A DNA stretch of 64,000 bases from Plantago ovata (Eukaryota > Streptophyta > Magnoliopsida > Lamiales > Plantaginaceae), in the NCBI GenBank assembly GCA_028274465.1, contig CM051456.1, positions 90,940,753 to 91,004,752 on the forward strand. Direction: 5' to 3'. The translations under genes and the position numbers were made by a program. Shown piece after piece: positions 52,725 through 61,560 of the stretch. The notes below the pieces were generated by a model. The model saw only the letters and a program-made list of their open reading frames with translations. It was not told the origin of the DNA and did not search any database. Every line of letters starts with the position of its first letter. The first letter of the stretch is position 1.

Positions 52725-52885
52725 TAGGTGGAAGGGAGCTGAGGTTGGTGAAGAAGGGGTGCATGGTTCGATCCCAGCGGAGGCGGAGACATAAGGCGGT
52801 TTTAGGTGTGGAGATATAAGGAGGTTTCGAATGTTGTATAGCAGTAGTATAGGAGTAGTTGTAATATTTGTCGTTTAAAAAAAAA
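52725..52885 (+). mobile_element. tRNA-derived SINE
   Basis: An A-box-like GAGCTGAGGTTGGTG near 52738, a B box GGTTCGATCCC (52765-52775), and a tail TCGTTTAAAAAAAAA. The 3' part (AGTAGTATAGGAGTAGTTG) resembles that of the intron SINE at 19624, so the two are likely one family. No target duplication was fixed. Confidence 0.65.
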
Positions 52886-53210
52886 TTAGGTAAGTCTTAT
52901 TTTTATGATTATGGCACCCAATAGATGGTTCAAATGATACTAGGAGTTTGAACACCAGTATTAATTCTTAATCAAGTTGGTCATAGACTTCTTAATCAAG
53001 GCATTAACAGGAAAAAACGTAACTAAAGGAAATTGTTTGTAAATTATATATTCAAACTTACATGTGAATTTGAAGTAGAGGAATTGATCAAATTAGTAAC
53101 TTACTCCTCAAAAGAATCTCAAAAGAACACAACAGAACCAAGATGCGAATCCTTAACAGGAAAAAGAAAAATAAAACATAAAATTGAAAGATGCAAATGT
53201 ATTATATAGC

Positions 53211-53633
53211 CTATTTAGAGATCAATAATTGCTCAACATCGGTAGTATGATCAAACCTAGAGCTATTACTTCTCCAGCCACGTGACAAATTGTTGATTAC
53301 AAACAATGAGCTGCTGCAGCTGCCATTCAGATTCGAATCTGGAACCACGACCGCTCCCTCTTCAAGAACATAGCCGTAATCACCAGCAGGATCTGTCTTG
53401 ACGGAGAAGGCGTTGTTACAAGAAGCACATGAAAACTGATAGGAGTAGAGTTCAACACAGAATTTCTGATCCATGCCAATCAATTTCTTCTCTCCCCGAA
53501 GCGTTTGGCCTTTATCCGCAGTACGGTTCCCGCATGTTTTGCACTGGAGGTTGAAAGGAGTTATCATCTTGCCTTTGACAGCCTTGCCGTTCTCATCAGG
53601 ACGAGACCGCATTATTATTAAATCCCACCACAT
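53211..53633 (-). CDS. YJU2/CWC16-like zinc-binding protein, short and intronless
   Basis: 140 residues. Residues 20-100 match the conserved N-terminal core of the YJU2/CCDC94 (CWC16) splicing-factor family: VKGKMITPFNLQCKTCGN, a second CxxC (CASC, 69-72) and KTDP (79-82) followed by the DYGYVLEEGA block. The two CxxC pairs (31-34 and 69-72) are the family zinc site. True YJU2 proteins are roughly twice as long or more and join the spliceosome around the first catalytic step. Here the usual first 20 residues and the long coiled C-terminus are missing, and the last 40 residues are unrelated. With no intron, it looks like a divergent truncated paralogue or retrocopy. A TATATATATA box about 140 bases upstream suggests it may still be expressed. 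Confidence 0.65.
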   Translation of the reverse strand: MWWDLIIMRSRPDENGKAVKGKMITPFNLQCKTCGNRTADKGQTLRGEKKLIGMDQKFCVELYSYQFSCASCNNAFSVKTDPAGDYGYVLEEGAVVVPDSNLNGSCSSSLFVINNLSRGWRSNSSRFDHTTDVEQLLISK

Positions 53634-54076
53634 TATTATTCTTGTTAATTAAGGACCAATCGATCGATGACTAAACCTGCTGCAGAATAATATTTACTAG
53701 CTAGTGATCAACTAATTCAATTTGCGAGTAGAGAGCAAAATGAGTCTTCTTATAGTTTGTTTGTTGTATATATATAGGCGCTAGTAAACTTGCATATATT
53801 GTGTTTTCCGAGTCCAATTTGGTTTGAAATTTGAAGCCGACTTCTTTTTGGTTTACAGTTTTAAAACCCCATTCGGAAACTAACTAATTCAAATTTACCT
53901 TTCTATGAACTTTGAGCTAAAAATAAAAATAAAAAATTGAAAAAAAATAAATTTGTACAAGGATTCTAAATATTAGTAATATAATACCATAGCAAATCAA
54001 CTCTTTCCTGTTTGGTTTCGGTTTTCTGTCTAACACAAACAGGATTCTAAACACTTAAATTGATTTTTTTTTCTCC

Positions 54077-54086
54077 TATATAAATA
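54077..54086 (+). promoter_or_regulatory. TATA box of the UFD1-like gene
   Basis: TATATAAATA lies 100 bases before the start codon at 54177, giving a predicted leader of about 60-70 bases. Confidence 0.6.
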
Positions 54087-54176
54087 TAAATAGGTAGCTA
54101 TAGTATAACTTACGCTTACTCATACAAATTAATCAGTCCTCAAAAGTCAAAACTTGGATATCATCACACATCAACA

Positions 54177-54893
54177 ATGGATCCAAAATCAAGCAGCTCT
54201 GATAATTCATACTCTTACGAACCCGAATATTACACCTACGAGCCTGAACCTCCACTCTTCAAGCAAACCTTAAACTGCCTCCCGTTCTCTAAGTACCGCA
54301 ATCCGGAACTCGAATCCGGTGACAGAATCATCCTCCCTATGTCCTGCTTCGATAAACTCACCTCCCAATCCATACCGAACCCCTGGTATTTCCGAATCAA
54401 GACCTGCCACTTGGACGAGCCCGTTGTTTCTCATTGTGGCGTGCTCGAATTCCAGGCCGAGGAGGGGTTTGTGTACATGCCTGACTGGATGATGAAGAAC
54501 CTGGAAATCGAGGAGAAACACCGCGTGGTTCTAGAGAACGCCTTTGTTCCGAAAGGCCGTCACATGAAGCTGCAGCCTCATAAAACTTCTTTTATTCTGC
54601 TCCAGAACCCGAAAGAGATTCTCGAACAGAACTTGAGGCTGTTCACTTGTTTGAGCCGCGGAGACACGTTCATGGTTCGACACGAGGGGGAGGAGTACTA
54701 TGTCGATGTTGTAGAAGTACAGCCTGGAGAAGCAATTTGTTTGACTGATACTGATTGTGAGGTTGACTTCTTGGCGCCTCTAGATTACAAGGAGCCGGAG
54801 AAGAAGGAAGAAGTCGTTGCTGTCGCGGAGGAGGAGAAGGGATTTAAGGCGTTTTCAGGGAAGGGGAGGCGGTTGGTTGCCGACGAGAAGTAG
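54177..54893 (+). CDS. UFD1-like protein, intronless
   Basis: 238 residues in one exon. The UFD1 domain spans about 27-205, with LESGDRIILP (45-54), the hallmark SHCGVLEFQAEEGFVYMP (85-102) and the DCEVDFLAPLDYKEPE ending. A short acidic linker leads to FSGKGRRL (226-233), the SHP box by which UFD1 binds CDC48/p97. UFD1 with NPL4 recruits CDC48 to ubiquitinated substrates in ER-associated and nuclear protein degradation. The N-terminus differs from the usual short Phe/Gly start: it is Ser/Tyr/Pro-rich (1-26). Plant UFD1 genes normally contain introns, so an intronless copy with a full frame and its own TATA box suggests a functional retrocopy; this is inference. The frame is intact and both key parts are kept. 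Confidence 0.88.
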   Translation: MDPKSSSSDNSYSYEPEYYTYEPEPPLFKQTLNCLPFSKYRNPELESGDRIILPMSCFDKLTSQSIPNPWYFRIKTCHLDEPVVSHCGVLEFQAEEGFVYMPDWMMKNLEIEEKHRVVLENAFVPKGRHMKLQPHKTSFILLQNPKEILEQNLRLFTCLSRGDTFMVRHEGEEYYVDVVEVQPGEAICLTDTDCEVDFLAPLDYKEPEKKEEVVAVAEEEKGFKAFSGKGRRLVADEK

Positions 54894-55048
54894 CCAATTG
54901 GCGGAGTATTAAAACGTTACAAGTTACAATATGACGTAGCCGTGTTCTGGATTATGAAAGCTATACTTTGTACTAATTATTATTTGATTAGTCTTTGACA
55001 ATAAATAATGATGAATGGAAATAAATTATAGAATTTTATTATTTTATT

Positions 55049-55702
55049 TCATCCATACATTTTGTTATGGAACCATACAATTATTGCATGTAGGTAGTAG
55101 CTCATCCATTGATCAAATATCAACTGCTGGGTGAGGCAGATTGTCATAGATACAATGGAAGCCAACACCTCCATGCTGAGTAGAATTTTATGATGGATAA
55201 ACTTGTTTTTTTGGGTGCTCGGTAACAAGCCAGTAAGCGCCCTTTCAGCCAGTTCGTGTGCATTTGTGATATGTTGCCTTACCGATTGCCTATCATCTTG
55301 TTTCGCATATCGCTCTGCATCGAGGACCATCTCGTCGAGCTCATGGTAATGCTCCACACACTGACGATACTTTCGTTTCAATGGAGTGCCTTCTCTTGTC
55401 TCATTGTAACCCTTAGTGCATCGCATATATACTTCCTCCGTTTCCCTTTTAGCTCTTGTTATAAAAGCTAAAGCCACCGTTGGAAATGGTTTTTTAAGTC
55501 TTCTTCCAGGTATAAACCTAAATTCATGCATCATGCTATGGCAAAGAGCAGCGGCTCTGTGTATCTCTTTGCCACAAATCCTATTTAGAATTTCATTTGT
55601 GATTTCCAATTGAAAAGGAGCTGCACTTGTCGAATCCCAAACGAAAGATGATAGGAATAAGGCAAATATTGCAACCAACAACATTGCACGAATGCTTCTC
55701 AT
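55049..55702 (-). CDS. secreted PMEI/invertase-inhibitor-like protein 1
   Basis: 217 residues, single exon. Signal peptide 1-27 (MRSIRAMLLVAIFALFLSSF...SAA). The rest is predicted helical, with cysteines at 43, 54, 95 and 115 plus one at 189. The first pair brackets a short hairpin (ICGKEIHRAAALC), and YRQCVEHYHELDEMVLDAE looks like the PMEI-domain block around the fourth cysteine. This suggests a pectin-methylesterase or invertase inhibitor fold acting in the cell wall. Similarity is weak, so the target enzyme is unknown. The last 30 residues are hydrophobic and unlike the family. A tandem relative with a matching promoter lies at 58831-60026. The upstream sequence CTATACTATACATAG (about 55764) occupies the position of the TATA box in the relative. 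Confidence 0.6.
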   Translation of the reverse strand: MRSIRAMLLVAIFALFLSSFVWDSTSAAPFQLEITNEILNRICGKEIHRAAALCHSMMHEFRFIPGRRLKKPFPTVALAFITRAKRETEEVYMRCTKGYNETREGTPLKRKYRQCVEHYHELDEMVLDAERYAKQDDRQSVRQHITNAHELAERALTGLLPSTQKNKFIHHKILLSMEVLASIVSMTICLTQQLIFDQWMSYYLHAIIVWFHNKMYG

Positions 55703-56356
55703 GATTGATGATGATAGGCATATGACAATGTGTTTGGTACTTTGGTTTAGTTGCTTCTTGGTCTATGTATAGTATAGTGTTCAATCATTACTTTAATGGT
55801 TTGCATGTATATAGTCCTTTATAATTTATAGTAGTAGATTATGTGCACATATATGGTTCTTTATTGTGTCACCGTGTACATTTGGTTCTTTATTGTATTA
55901 AAGTGTGCAGATATAGTCCTTTTACAACATAATATTAATTATATTAAAGTGAAAATTTAAATAGGGTCAATTATGTCTAGGTGATTGGTTCCTCTTTTTG
56001 AAATTTGCTTTAATTCTTGAAATTTTGATCAATTCCTTTGAAGACAACCGTCTGATCGCCTCGACGGCCCATTCACCACCACGATAGTTTTCTTGGAAAC
56101 GGCAAAATTGTATTACTATCCCAAACAAAACTTTACCAGAAATGGTCGTGCAAAAGGATTGCACACCAAATGAAACAACAAAGGATTTACCTTGTGACTT
56201 GTGAGTCGTGAGATAAGAACTTATGTATGAAATGGTGGTGCTAGTGGCTAGTCATCCGTCTTTCTTTCCAGAATTAGAATTCATGGTTGGTGATTCCTGA
56301 TGTGATTGAGGATCCACAAGATGAATTATTGTAACGTTCCACAGTACTAACTAATA
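55703..56356. other. intergenic, PMEI-like promoter and AT-rich DNA
   Basis: The first 80 bases are the likely promoter of the PMEI-like gene. Near 55820-55940 a TATAGTCCTTTA/GGTTCTTTATTGT motif is repeated imperfectly three or four times. No gene is seen in the remainder. Confidence 0.45.
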
Positions 56357-56426
56357 TTCCCTCCATCTCACAAAACATTACCCATTAGGGTTAGCGCGCA
56401 GTTTAAGAAGAAACAATAAAGTAGTA

Positions 56427-57916
56427 CTCATCTGTCCCGCTCATTTCTTTACGTATTCTTTTTTGGGCCGTCCTGATGAACGTGTCAAGGTCAATCAAAT
56501 AAATTTGTATTTAGCCAAAGGCAATCCACAACTACAACGAAAACCGTAGTGTAGCAGTAGAATGACTCGAGTGTCGTTCTCTCAGGACTATAACTAGCTT
56601 TATCTAATCTAATTTAGAATATAAAAACAGCAAACAGATAGCAGAGGGGTTTCTAGAAGATAATGGAGATTGGTGATAGTATGGACCTTCTTAGCATAAT
56701 GGGTCGATAATCATGCATAAATTCCTCGGTCTTGCATAGAGATCTTTGAATCAATTTAGTGTCCTGTTGCAAGTATTAAGCACTACGAAGATAATCTGGT
56801 CTGACTAGTCAATCACGATTGTCCTAATGTGTTCCGTAATTATTCAACACTACGAAGATAATTGGTCTGATGGTCGACTAGTGTCCAATTGTGCATAATG
56901 ATCAATACAACATACGAGAATTTTGGTTACAACTGATCAACGAAATAAAGCAATGACACGAGTATAATGCGCGATATAGCCATTAGCATGATTATCTTCC
57001 CTCGCTAAGAATTCACATACTACCACGAATGATAAGTTTAGCTACTCATACTATGCATGCAATCAACAGAAATCATAGAAGAAAACATATTGAAAGATAA
57101 ATAAAATAAGTAGAATAAAACTTGTAAGATACAAAGTTACCGAAGGTTGTCAATCTCCGGATGATTGCGGTCCTACGAGCTCCAAACTGCTATGAAAAAG
57201 TATCCCCTAAGCTATGGAACTCCCAGGACAAGCCCCGGGAAGTTCCTACCTAAAACTATAGAGAGAGGTGAGAAAGTAGGTCTGGAAAGATATGATTTTC
57301 GGAGAGAAAACTGAGCACTATATATAGGCCCGAAAAAACTCCGGGGCGGTTCGCCCCACGGCTTTTTCGCGGAATTTCCGCGTTTTCGACGCGATTTTGG
57401 ATTTCTTCACCTTTTCGGACTCTATTTCTGACTTCTAGTAGCCTTCTAACCTCCAGATTCGGCCCCTAGACTTCAAATCCTATCCGGAAACCTTCAGATA
57501 CTCCAAATAGGCTTCTGGAACACCAATTCCTTGTCAACTTCAATATAATTGCCCGGAAATCCCCGAATTTCAACCAAAACCTGTAAAATAAAATCTAAAG
57601 GGAAACGTGACACTATTCTAATAAAATGTACTAAAATATAGCTAAATTAACATAGATGATAGCTAAAATAGGTGAAAAAGACTCGAATGAAAGTGTAAAA
57701 TACACATTCATCACGTCCCAATCAATTCTTTACGTTTCTATTTTTGGAACCTACACCACATACCATTTATATTACTTTAATCTTTATCCCCACCTTCACA
57801 CTTTACTTTAATCCTGGACCACATTCAATTCTATATTAATAAATCACTTTCAAACAAAATCTCTCATTAAAAACGTGTAAAAAGCAAACGTAGGCTTCTC
57901 ACTGAGACGGATGGAG
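56427..57916. mobile_element. inner Stowaway-like MITE
   Basis: Starts CTCATCTGTCCCGCTCATTT after TA and ends GAGACGGATGGAG before TA. The subterminal block TTCTTTACGT is repeated at 56445 and 57731, a known style of this MITE group. Without the solo LTR it is about 245 bp. Confidence 0.7.
56474..57713. mobile_element. solo LTR, 1.24 kb, in the inner MITE
   Basis: Ends TGATGAACGTGT...ACACATTCATCA, themselves an inverted repeat, with a perfect 5-bp target duplication CGTCC (56469-56473 and 57714-57718). It contains a TATA box, CTATATATAGG, near 57320 in plus orientation. The family was not determined. The single LTR with intact duplication shows LTR-LTR recombination. Fossil. Confidence 0.85.
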
Positions 57917-58110
57917 TATTAAGTTAGTGTGGTATGTTAATTTTTTAATTGAAATGGAGTTGTTAAAGTATAAAGTAGTGGCAAAATTGTAATATAGTGT
58001 ACAAAATAATGTTTTTGATGTGTGGGGTAGCTTCCATTTTAGGAAATGAGTAAAGTTTTGTAGGACACCTACAAATGGAAAGTGGGTAAAGTTTTGTGAG
58101 ACGGATGGAG

Positions 58111-58830
58111 TAGTACTTCTTCCACCCACAATATTCAATAAGCCTTTTATTTTTTTATTTGTTTTGTTTACTTTTTTAATCTCCATTTGACATCAAATTA
58201 ATTCTAAACCATATCAAAAAATTAAATTTGAAATTTATATTATACAAATATAATATTTCTACTTTCGTAATATAAGTTACGAAGAAAAAGCTTAAGCTTA
58301 TTTGAATAACTGAAAAAGTTAAAGAGAATATGCTCGAACTGGCAAACAAAGGAAGAGCTCAAGGCCAATAAAGCAAAGGAAGTACTTAACTTGGGTAGTT
58401 AAGAAAGAGCTCAAGGGATGGAGGAGTTTAAACTCAGATCTGAAAAGAACTCGGCGATTTAGAATAAAAGTCAAGGGATCAGCGTAAAGTGCCGAGGATT
58501 ATGCATGGTTAGTAGTCGCGCATACGCCCGCCGCGTATTTTTAATGCCTATATATATAAGTGCCTTCTTTGATCAAATTTCTTGTAGTGACTTTTTCGAT
58601 ATTACTTATTAGTCATTGTTTTTCCTTTCTTCAAAGTTTTTGTTTATCGGTCTCAAAGTTAAACATTAATTTTGATGTATTTACGTATAATTTTGATGTT
58701 TTAATTTTATATTAAATTGTTCAGAAATCACACTATTGTTTTAATGTGATGGATGAGCAAATTGAAACTCTCCATTACTTAATTTTCACGAGAACTTAGT
58801 CTTTGATAATAAATGACGAATGAAAATAAA
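58111..58830. other. intergenic with a lone CACTA terminus
   Basis: Holds AT-rich sequence, an AAGAGCTCAAGG repeat (58350-58420), a TATATATATA box near 58548, and AAATTTCTTGTAGTG (58576-58590), which has the form of a right-hand CACTA end. No matching left end was found, so it is probably an orphan terminus. Confidence 0.4.
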
Positions 58831-60026
58831 TTATAAAACCGATCGATCAAATATCAATTGCTGAGCCAGATTGTCACATGTAGATACAATGAAAGCAAAC
58901 AATTCAATGGTGACTAGAATTTTATTATGGATAAACTCCGTTTTTCTGGTGGTCGGTAAGAAGGTAGCAAGCGCCCTTTCAGCCAGTTCATGTGCATTTG
59001 TGATATGTTGCCTTACCGATTGCCTATCACCTTGTTTCGCTTCTAGCACTGCATCGAGGACCATCTCGTTGATCTCATGGTAATGCTCCGCATACTGACG
59101 ATACTTTTTGTTGATGGGTAAATTATCACTTCTTTCTAATTCGTGGAAAGTCTTGCTTCCAAGTGCATCCTTCCAAGCTAAGTCTTCCAATCAAGGTCCT
59201 TCCATGTGAGTTACTAGGACCTTCCTTGAGTTACTAGTACCTGAAATAGAGCTTGAAAGGGGGGTTAGGACTCCATGCCCGGTTTGTCGAGGATCATACC
59301 GGAGGGACAACTTTACGTGTATGGAGTTGTAGGCTTCCCTAGTAAATATATTGAGATGGAGAGTTGGAGGAAGAATGTTGATCACCTTAAAATGATGAGT
59401 GTAGAGGCTATTTATAACCTTCATATGAAGTAGCCTTCTTCAAGATCGTGCCAAGTGCACGGCTAGGATGGAGCCACATGGTGTAAGAGGCACATTAGCA
59501 TTCAATGGGCTTGGCCCAATATGCAAGGCTTTGTCCCTTTGGGCTTTCTCTATTTACCTTAGTAGATCACTTGGGAAAGGTCATAATGCTAGGAGACAGT
59601 CCATAACACTTGGTAGGCCCTAAATATTAATAGAGCGCCCTTTGGAACGTCCAAATCCGTAGTTCAAGGATTTGACATATTATTACATTAACACTTTTAT
59701 TTCAATCGAACCCCTTCTCATGTCTCATTGTAACGCTTACTGCATGACGTATATACTTCCCCCGCTTCCGTTTTGGCTCTCCTTATAAAAGCTATAGCCA
59801 TCGTTTGAAATGGTTTAATAATTTTTCTTCCAGGTCTAAACCTATATTTCCACATTATGCTATGACAAAGAGCAGCGGCTCTGTGTGTCTCTCTGCCACA
59901 AATCGTATTAATAGTTTCATCTGTGATTGTCAATTGAAAAGGAGCTGCAATTGCCGAATTCCAAATGAAAGATGATAGGAATAAGGTAAATATTGCAACC
60001 AACAATATTGCACGAATGCTTGTCAT
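58831..60026 (-). pseudogene. PMEI-like gene 2, disrupted by a solo LTR
   Basis: A tandem copy of the gene at 55049-55702. 60026-59718 encodes the signal peptide and first half (MTSIRAILLVAIFTLFLSSF...CSKRYNET); 59108-58831 encodes the second half (KKYRQYAEHYHEINEMVLDA...RQSVRQHITNAHELAERAL). Between them lies the solo LTR 59109-59693. Apart from the insertion, the arginine codon after NET is a TGA stop here, and the cysteine of YRQC is a tyrosine (YRQY), removing one disulphide partner. The promoter is kept, with CTATATATAA near 60093-60102. A host gene that has lost function by at least three changes. The order of loss is unknown. Confidence 0.85.
59109..59693 (-). mobile_element. solo LTR in PMEI-like gene 2
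   Basis: 585 bp with a perfect 5-bp target duplication CTTTT (59104-59108 and 59694-59698). On the minus strand it runs from TGTTAATGTAATAATATG to GGGTAAA-complement, CCCATCAACA, and has a TATA box GTTATAAATAGCC near 59410. PMEI-like gene 1 shows the uninterrupted site. Family not determined. Fossil. Confidence 0.88.
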
Positions 60027-60105
60027 GATCGATGATGATAGGAATATGACAATGTGTTGTTTGGTACTTTGGTTTAGTTGATTCTTGATCTTTATATATA
60101 GGGTA

Positions 60106-60350
60106 ATTTGCATCTACCCCTTCTTAGTTTGGTTAATAACAGATCTTACCCTTTTAGTTGAACAATTACATGTAGCCCGATGTTAGACAAAATCAATTAC
60201 AAATAGCCCCACGAACTTGACCTTTTTCGAATTAAGAGCAGGAAGTTACAAATTTGCCCCTGTCGGAATTTTAGAATTTGGCCTGAGACAAACAACTTAG
60301 AATTGCTCACGTGTGTGTGGGGCTATATGTAATTGATTTGCTCAAAAAGA
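60106..60350. mobile_element. MULE-like fragment, relative of the 45-kb element
   Basis: Starts GGGTAATTTGCATCTACCCC directly upstream of the TATA box of PMEI-like gene 2. An inner block, CAATTACAAATAGCCCCACG, returns inverted near 60320-60342. The same arrangement (ATTACATTGAGCCCCACG) is in the element at 45106. The right terminus and core array are missing. Confidence 0.5.
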
Positions 60351-61426
60351 TGGTGAAATGTAAAAACAAAATAGCCGTTGGATTTGAATTTTTTTCTTCA
60401 CAAAACAAAATTGAAATATTTTAGAATCAGAGAAAGTGTGTGTTCGTTTATTAATCACCTTATTCGATAATTCCACCATATTTGTCCGTTTGAATATAAG
60501 TTTATTTCATAAATAAATGTTAAATGACTATGACTAATAATTTACGTAGTCTTATAAATAAATATGGTGCACATTATGTTAAATGATAATTTTGTATAGC
60601 CGACACCGGCGCAACAGATAGTTACAATTCCTTGTCTCTACCTGCATTGCCCGCTATTCATGGCGGATTTCACCTTCCTTGCCACGACCATGACCCACGG
60701 TCTTGGTCATCAACTCACCTTATTTTCCGGTCATCAACTTTTATTCGTAATATATTAAAGTAACTATAAATTCAAAATATAAAAGAAAAAAATATATACA
60801 CGTCACTAGACCGAATATAGAGGTACAACATCATGTAACTTCCCTTAAAACTCCGACCATAAAAGAGAAGTACTCACACATTGAAGATAATCTAGGGATG
60901 AATTAAGAGTGATATCTGACTCTAGGGAGTCAAGTTCTGCCCCAAATTATGTAAAACGTCCATATATAGGAAGAGTAGTTGGGGGAAATTAAGATTCAGT
61001 GAACAATGAAAGAGTTGCTCGTGACGAGCAGAGAGAAAAAAAATGGCATAAAATGAATATTGGAAAAGGAAGAAAGCTGAAAGTTACACTGCACTGCTCC
61101 GATTGAATTGATTCGATCCAAGTGCCTCAGCTTTCTTTAGTTGGACCAAACAAATCAGGAGGCCCGATAATCTTAAGTAATAGCCGGTTTTGACCTTCCC
61201 TAAGACGACACTTGCTCATCAAAGCCAACGCTCTTCTCCGCGCCAATTTACTCGGATCGAATCCATTGTGTCTCAGTTCAATTCAGAGCTCGAAAATCAT
61301 GGAGAAAATACCTAGATGCAGATTGAATCCGAAGAGCTCCCGAACCGTCGTAGGCCAATGAATAATCTTTGAATGGCGATGCCACGGTATGATATAATTC
61401 TCCAAATCACGCAATACATGCAAAAT
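60351..61426. other. intergenic, no gene recognised
   Basis: AT-rich with moderately GC-rich patches (60600-60720, 61100-61300). No open frame with a recognisable domain. The segment 61372-61402 repeats the Helitron subterminal sequence GATGCCACGGTATGATATAA also found at 61518. Confidence 0.4.
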
Positions 61427-61498
61427 TGTTATAAATATGAATGTCATGAGTTCATGACTCTTCCTATACTCCATTTAGTATTGTACTTTATTATTCCA
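61427..61498 (+). repeat. inverted outer fragment of the second copia LTR
   Basis: 72 bases equal to the reverse complement of 46353-46424, the outer part of the second copia LTR, with one difference plus the edge base. It ends exactly at a Helitron CTAG terminus. It corresponds to the LTR part absent after 51727. Confidence 0.85.
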
Positions 61499-61560
61499 CT
61501 AGTACATACCCGTGGCGATGCCACGGTATGATATAATTCTCAACTTATATAAATTAATAA
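61499..61560 (-). mobile_element. Helitron-type 3' terminus
   Basis: On the minus strand the sequence reads hairpin CCGTGGC-ATC-GCCACGG (61526-61510), a short spacer, then CTAG (61502-61499) followed by T, the Helitron 3' signature. The body extends to the right for an unknown distance. A diverged copy of the subterminal sequence is at about 61637-61665. Confidence 0.65.

Larger units (their letters stand above)
56357..58110. mobile_element. outer Stowaway-like MITE of a nested set
   Basis: Left end ATTCCCTCCATCTCACAAAAC and right end the reverse complement of CTCCATCCGTCTCACAAAAC, with TA next to both ends. Its two arms are parted by a second MITE (56427-57916) which itself holds a solo LTR. 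Without inserts it is about 260 bp. Confidence 0.78.

Noticed and set aside
58576-58590. A third CACTA element
   Set aside because: Only one terminus-like sequence is present, with no partner, no subterminal array and no duplication.
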